64,000 nt of DNA from Syngnathus acus (taxonomy: Eukaryota; Chordata; Actinopteri; Syngnathiformes; Syngnathidae). Location: contig NC_051105.1 of the NCBI RefSeq assembly GCF_901709675.1, positions 3,711,104-3,775,103 on the forward strand, written 5' to 3'. The translations under genes were made by a program, and so were the position numbers. Below the pieces are notes generated by a model. The model saw only the letters and a list, made by a program, of their open reading frames with translations, was not told where the DNA came from and did not search any database. Positions 58,006 through 64,000 of this stretch are shown one piece after another (the stretch's first letter is position 1; each line of letters begins with the position of its first letter).

Positions 58006-60270
58006 TCAGTAAGAATCTTTGGAGAGGGCGATAATGGTGAAGCGGACCTCCTGTGGGTCACGGGCCATGAAGGTCTTACATACCTCCACAGCGTCCTGAA
58101 AGAAACAATAGTTTGGCTTGGCTGTTTTTCTTTTTACAACATCAACATTTTTTATTTGGCACCATCTTACCTCGAGGAGAGTATCTTCACTTGTTTTACC
58201 GTGAAGAATTGGGAAGGGTTTACCACCATCTGGGGAGGAAAAAAAAAAACTTCTGGGGTGAATTAAAATAAATTAATAAATAAAATTCACACTAGCAGTG
58301 TGACAAATACAAAAACAATAGAATTTGTTAATTGTTACCATTGAAAATTATAGAAAAGGCAAATATCAAACTGTCGTTATTGCTGAACTTGAAACGAGAC
58401 TTTAAAAAAAAAAAAAAAAAAAGAAAGAAAAACTCTCATAACACAAAGACCTTAAATATATTAACACACATTTAAATCCTTTGTTAGGTGCCAGGCTTTT
58501 TTATTTTGAAAACTTTGAACATTCGTACTTGTGCACAAAATTAAGTTAAACACAAGTAAGCCTGTTAAAGCACACATGCACACTAACACACACCACCATA
58601 ACTTCAACGACAAGTTAAAGTTGGGCGGTCAATGCGCTGAGGTGAAATTTTGTATGACGTTAAAGGTTTCATTTTGTGTGAAACTGTTAAAACCATCTTG
58701 GATACGTTAAGGGGTGATCGACACTGCAGTTAGCTCACCTAATTCATACAATTGCCCTCCAACGTTCACAAAAGCTATAAAGTGAAGGTTGACTTTCTCG
58801 TCTATGCTTGGTGCCTGCAATAAACAAAAAAAATAAATAAATCAAATAGAACAGCACGCCTTCAATTAAATCCAAGTAATTCAAAATCAATAACACACCT
58901 CAGTCTGACCCTCTTGCGCACTGGATTCATGTGTGACACGTATACTCTGATGATAAACACAAGAGAGACTTGTTAGCTGATGCTAATACTAAAACTTCAT
59001 GGTATTGTGTTCCCATCAAGAGTACCTCATCCGTCTCTAGAGAGACACCTCTTTGCTGCGGACTCATTTTACAAGTGCGATCCACAAACTTCTTCAGAGC
59101 TGAGTCCGACTCTAAAAAAAATAAAAATATAGTGTTGGCAGCATGGTGGAGCAATGCCATTTCATAGTCAGGATTTCTCAGTGTGGAATTTCTTTTACAA
59201 AAAACTTGAAGCTGAGCTAGCTCATTGATCTGCCAATTGAGTACAAGCACCTGTAGCTTAAGCCATATTAACTGTGGAAGGCTTTTAATTTCTGGAGCTG
59301 GAAGGAGAACATTTTCCCATCTTTCCACCTTGGGTCTATTTTTTATAAGCAGCACTGAGATAGAAATTGACCTGCCTATATAATATATAGGCAGGACAAT
59401 TTCAACATGTCAAAAAAAGTAGATTCCTAATTAAAGGAGCCTTTAATTAGGAATCCACTTTTTTGGGGAATTTTCCCAAAAATGATTATGTCTCCATGTT
59501 GAATTGTTGCCATCTTAGAGCAATGACAACTCACCAAATTCCAGGTGTTTCAGGTTATTGGCAACCGCGTGAATTAGTCCTATCGTGCCGCAGGCATTGC
59601 CGATTGTTTGCCTCATGAAATAGACATCGGTGGGCACATTCAGTTGCTGAGTCTTCAGTCTCTCTTCTTGTTGTTGTTTGAATGCTTCATACTAGTTAAA
59701 AGGCAGAACAATAGTCAACATTTAGACCAATTCAGGTACCCCGGTATAATTTTGCCACCAAATGTCTAAAGGTGAAGTACCTTCTCTGTGATGGGGAAGA
59801 GGAGTAGCACAGCACAAACAGGTCTTGGCACCATGCTAAGCATTTCTGTATCCAATCCATACACGTCTCCGAACTGCCAGCTTTGCTTCATGCCCAAAGA
59901 GCTGACAAACTAGGCACAAAAATGGCAATCACTCATTTCGATCATAAGGCAACATCGTTGTTTAGGGCCTTATTCCACATTGGGTCGTTTTTTAAATTGT
60001 TTCTCAACAAGTTAATTTATATAAAGCCACACTCACCTTTGTCATGACCTGAAAAGACAGAGAAGAAACAGAAATATTAGCTAAATTTCGTAAATACAAT
60101 TACCAAAACTGTAACGCTTAGCTTATGTCGTGGTTCCTAGCACTACATAGCCAGCCCGCACATGTTTTGTGTTTTCTTGTCAGGCAAATGTGTCTCAATA
60201 TAAAGAATAAACCAACATTAATACGTACTTCGGGATTCGCCTCCAGGGGCAACCAGGTTGGGACGCTCAT
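58006..60270 (-). CDS. uchl3: Ubiquitin carboxyl-terminal hydrolase L3, 9 exons
   Basis: Cysteine protease of the UCH (C12) family; cleaves small adducts from the C-terminus of ubiquitin and NEDD8 in the cytosol. Exons in sense order: 60270-60229, 60048-60037, 59909-59781, 59691-59535, 59111-59026, 58946-58899, 58814-58739, 58229-58171, 58095-58006. All junctions are GT-AG, phases chain to 232 codons plus TGA (human: 230). Catalytic set in place: Gln89 in MRQTIGN, Cys95 in [11 protein letters not shown], His169 in NLHFIAF, Asp184 in LYELDGGKPFP; positions equal the human numbering. The start [14 protein letters not shown] parallels [14 protein letters not shown]. The crossover loop over the active site (roughly residues 145-165, [19 protein letters not shown]) is kept. 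Exon 2 is only 12 nt (VMTK). Head-to-head neighbour of commd6. Confidence 0.97.
59371..59460. repeat. Stacked palindromes in uchl3 intron 4
   Basis: Two adjacent inverted repeats: 59371-59395 (CCTGCCTATATA, 1-nt centre, complement) and 59422-59455 (16-bp perfect arms GATTCCTAATTAAAGG, 2-nt loop). The second extends outward through near-matching A/T tracts to about 26-bp arms, and CAACATG/CATGTTG words lie farther out. It looks like a small foldback element. Confidence 0.7.
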
Positions 60271-60913
60271 TTTGACAACAAATTCAGTAAGTTGTAAGAA
60301 TGAAAGAACAAAATTGGTCTTCCCAAGCGACTTTGACAGCCGGGTTCCACTTCCGCGTCGGTAAAACCCACTCACTATTTATAAATATCAAAAGGGGAGT
60401 CAGCTTCTGTTATATATAAAGTTACAAATATATTTACAAATTTAGCGACATTGAAAACTTCCTTTAGTTTGATTTTCATTTCAAACGTTTAATAATTACA
60501 TAATTGACTCCAGCATTAAAATAATTCGGCTTTCTTTTTTACCATTTAAAACACCACCACCCACCCGAATGAAACATTCCAGAAATGAGGGCGGGGTTTT
60601 GATTGAGCTTTCCTTTGCCTTCACGTCAGTCAGAAATGTTCTATAAAATGAGATCAAATTTGTCGAAAACATTAGATTTTTGAGTGTTTTACATTTTAGA
60701 ATGACGTCGTTATTGCACGCACAATAGAGTAATCAACATTAAGTCACACACTGCTACTTAAAATACGTTTTTTTATATCTATTTTTCATTTTTTAACACG
60801 AATTTTGAAATTAAGTAACTGAATCTAGTGGCAACCCGGAAGTAGTTTATACCTCTGTTATATCGCATCATCGACACTTCGAGAACATTTCTGAGCAAAG
60901 CTGAAATTCGAAG
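60271..60913. promoter_or_regulatory. Divergent uchl3/commd6 promoter region
   Basis: 643 bp separates the two start codons. An ETS-type site in uchl3 sense (CGGAAGTG, 60348-60355) lies 78 bp upstream of the uchl3 ATG, and a CCGGAAGTA word (60836-60844) lies 70 bp upstream of the commd6 ATG. No TATA box in a suitable position was evident. UCHL3 and COMMD6 are also neighbours in mammals. The middle of the interval is AT-rich. Confidence 0.6.
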
Positions 60914-62251
60914 ATGCCATCGGCCGAGCATTCTCTTGGTGTGTCAAATAAATATTCTTGTATCTGTGCGTGAAGTCATAGTTGTTATTTTAACCTAAAC
61001 ATGACCTGCCTTGTTTGTTTTAAATACAACCGATTGGGCCAGCTTCCTGCATAGCGTTAGCTTAACACCATAATTGATCTAGCTAACTAGCCATATGTTG
61101 CAACTGTTTTTAGTTTTGAGTGTCCAGAGGAAATGTCATTGTTAACTTTCTTTCATTGCTTATAAGGGACAGACTTTGTTGTGGAGAACATCTGCAGACT
61201 CAATCCAGACATATTGGCACAACACGTGAGTAAATATGACACCAGAAAGATTGCTAAATAAATCTGTTTTTGCACTTCACATTTTGTATAATCTCCAGTG
61301 TCATCATATCCTGAGTTATCTGCAAGGAAAGACTAAAGGAGTTGACTCTGCAGAAATTTGTGACGTAAGCAAAAACACTCAATGGAATCTGTGCTTAATT
61401 ACCTTATTTTTGGGACCTACAGTACTACATTATTGTGCTATGTCAGACTTTTCAGCGAGCCGGAGTCACACTTGATCATGAATCTCTACAGAGCATTGTC
61501 AGATTCCTTTTGTTATCATTCAGGTATTGTGTAGTGTAGTGGCACAGTTGTATAAATACATAAAGGAGCATTCAATTAATACATGACTTTAAATTATGCA
61601 GGTCTGCCGGGAAAAGCGAGCTGTCTGCAGACGACTTTGTGTCAAGGCTAGAAGGTGGCAGCAAAAAATGGTCCAAAGCATCGCTCCAGGTTCAGTGTCT
61701 TTCAATGTCCTATTTGGCTAATATACTCAAAACAATTTTAGTAATTTGCTTCAATTGCTTGCATGATGTGTTGAGTTCCCCCCCCGAATACAAATGCTAC
61801 ATAATTCTTGTTTCTTACTTCAGGTCCTCCACAATTTATGGAGTGAACATGGAGGATCAGTACAAGTCCAGCAGGCCACCCAGGACTTGCTCAGCGCCGG
61901 TCGGGTAATTTCAACACAATATAGCCTGGCTTACTTTACCAAGTACGACTCATGAAGTTGCATGTTTACATTGTTGTCGTGTTAGCTCGTGGATATGCAA
62001 TGGAAGCTAGGCATGGCAGTGAGCTCTGACACCTGCCGTTCTCTCAACTCGCCCTTCGTGACCATTCTTCTGAAAATCGCTGAGCCGACGGGCCAGATAA
62101 GCCAGAAGGCTTTTGAGATGACAGTCCCGCAATTCCAAGTACGCACCATCATCTTTAGTATCCTTGTGATAATCTGAGTTAACTTTTTGTTTCTTCGCAG
62201 AACTTTCACAAGCAGATGAAGGAGCTGGCGGCTGTCATGGAGACCATATGA
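60914..62251 (+). CDS. commd6: COMM domain-containing protein 6, 8 exons
   Basis: COMMD proteins assemble as the ring of the Commander/CCC complex that governs endosomal recycling and modulates NF-kB. Exons: 60914-60938, 61167-61225, 61299-61364, 61456-61523, 61602-61689, 61824-61904, 61986-62138, 62201-62251. GT-AG junctions, phases chain to 196 codons plus TGA. The C-terminal COMM domain (from about residue 129; LVDMQWKLGMAVSSDTCRSL, then FEMTVPQFQNFHKQMKE) matches human COMMD6 closely. Residues 1-128 (for example TDFVVENICRLNPDIL, ELSADDFVSRLEGGS) form the helical N-terminal domain that human COMMD6 (85 residues) largely lacks. An in-frame TGA nine bases before the ATG (A at -3) fixes the start. 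Confidence 0.95.
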
Positions 62252-62468
62252 TTGACTGCACATGCCGGTGTTTACTGTTGACTCTTATTTTCACACTATT
62301 GAATGATATTTTGTGCTGTTTAGTGGCTTCAATCACCTTATCGAGATTTTTCACTGGACAGCATTTATATATAATTTGTGGCTATAATATAAAATCCTTT
62401 TATTTGTTCTATAGATAAATCCATATTACCTTTTCTGCATAACTTTAGGCGTCAGTGTCTGATGTGTA

Positions 62469-62474
62469 ATTAAA
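62469..62474 (+). promoter_or_regulatory. Candidate commd6 polyadenylation signal
   Basis: ATTAAA, the common variant hexamer, 218 nt after the stop codon. Confidence 0.4.
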
Positions 62475-62479
62475 CTCTC

Positions 62480-64000
62480 TGATACTACCTCAGAAAGCAG
62501 GTAGTGTTTGTAAACACATCCATGTCACGTATTTACCTAACTATTGCTTTTTTGGGGATGGGTAATTAGCCTCTGATGTGTTGGTTAGTTTACAAAGTAT
62601 CCAAAAATGCTGGAAAGAACTTTAGTTTATTAATGACACTACTACTTTTCTGGATTGAAACGGCTCCGTAAGGTCCGGGTGTACTTTCCCTTGAGATGGA
62701 ATCTAAGGAATGTTGCTCCTATTCCTCAAAAGCAGTACTTAAAATAGGAAAAAGTGCTGAACTTGCATTTAAATGGTTACTCTTTTATTACGATCCCATT
62801 TTAAGATGAAATATTTTAGTTTGCCATCAGTTTGTGTAATTCAGAAACTACCGTACTCAAGTCTACCTTTCAGTTCTACTGCCCAAACCAGTCTCATACA
62901 AAAGTTTAGATGTGTTTTTTCCACATCCCACTCTGAGCAGAAAATTAAAAACACCACTTATTGCCTTGTTTGGTCTGGCATTGGTACATTGTGTAGAGAC
63001 AATGCTCATAATTTGTGTACCTTTGTTATTTAAGAAATAATGTACAGTACAATGGAGGGGATAGGCAATTGGCAGTCTCCTCCCCCAAGACAGATGTTTG
63101 TTGTAGCACCTTCACTGACCTGTGGGTGGCAGCATGAGGCCACCGGGCATCTAGACTAAAATGCTCAAATAAGTAAAAAAAAGGACAGTATTAGAAAGAG
63201 AAAGTGTGTATTGCTTTTGGAAACTTCACATTATTACTGTGAATAACTTGTGACTAGACACGTTACACAAACATGCCTCTATTTTTGTATGGGAACAACA
63301 AAAGGCCCTCAAATTTGGCCCGTTGTTGGTATGTGCAATTCCCAGAATGAGGGGGTATGAAATTTAACACCACTCTCAGAGAATCCTTGCATTTCCTCAA
63401 ATAATTTGTAAGCGATTAGTTTTCAATGATAAGTTTTATGAAATGAGGTGTGATCATAGTTTGTGGTAGAGTTCAAACTATTATTACAGGGAATTATTTT
63501 TAGGGGTCGGCGTCATGTTTGTGTACAGCAAGTGGTGCATTGGTAGTCGATGTGAAAAAAAGGCACAGACTTTTGTTAAAAGATAAAGAAGCGGGCAGTC
63601 AAGCATGAGCCCTCTCATGTCTTAGCTGATAAGGTTGCAGCAGCTATTTTTAGGGACCCTAGGTGTCATGGCACGTGGTAGGTGTGCAGTGGGGGTCTCC
63701 CCACTGAGAGCCTAGTTAATAAAATGGTCATTCCAGGATTGGGGATAAACATTGACACTTCTGAAGTTATGTTAATCCTTTTACTCATATCACATATAAC
63801 ACAATGGTTTTCTGTTGAGTTTTTCATTTAGTTTACACAGCTAGTAGTTGAGAAAAAAAATAATTTGCAAAATTGTTACTTTCAGCTTCTGCCATAATGC
63901 AGTGTAACACTCAAACAAATGCAACCCTGTTATTCATCAATGTTTTTCAGCTTTTACATATTTTGTTCTGACCATTTAGCATACCAGTTTACAGAGCTAG
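62480..64000. other. Downstream flank of commd6
   Basis: No gene, RNA or clear mobile element was recognised. Open frames are short and unsupported. An A-rich tract lies near 63175. Confidence 0.5.

Overview
The window reads as nuclear DNA of a bony fish, most likely a teleost. It has GT-AG introns, abundant dinucleotide and tetranucleotide microsatellites, a tRNA-headed SINE and short palindromic DNA transposons, and its three genes match vertebrate families at the residue level. I cannot name the species. Nothing bacterial, plasmid-like, viral or CRISPR-like was seen.

The layout is a conserved vertebrate neighbourhood: lmo7, uchl3 and commd6. Positions 1-12430 are the gene-poor 3' flank of lmo7, with degraded repeats and a few candidate regulatory islands. 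Positions 12978-56614 (minus strand) carry an lmo7 gene that I reconstructed from 32 phase-compatible coding exons, giving about 1,903 residues in the order calponin-homology domain, conserved low-complexity middle, PDZ, Glu/Arg-rich coiled coil, LIM. Positions 58006-60270 (minus strand) carry a complete nine-exon uchl3 of 232 residues with the catalytic Gln89/Cys95/His169/Asp184 set. Positions 60914-62251 (plus strand) carry a complete eight-exon commd6 of 196 residues. uchl3 and commd6 are head to head across 643 bp with ETS-like motifs near both starts. lmo7 lies downstream of uchl3 in the same orientation. Positions 62480-64000 show no gene.

The genes do not form one pathway. Lmo7 is an actin- and junction-associated scaffold, Uchl3 a ubiquitin/NEDD8 C-terminal hydrolase, and Commd6 a COMM-domain (Commander complex/NF-kB) protein. 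Their linkage is inherited synteny.

I found no undescribed biological system. The best leads are local: a long UG repeat just after the 5' splice site of an in-frame-skippable PDZ exon; a phase-symmetric candidate cassette exon; a CpG-rich block with a perfect CRE just upstream of an internal lmo7 exon; tandem duplications in the coiled-coil exon; a SINE with a perfect 13-bp target duplication; and a 610-bp element with 28-bp perfect terminal inverted repeats. All exon boundaries were read by eye from splice consensus, phase and remembered protein similarity. No alignment was run.
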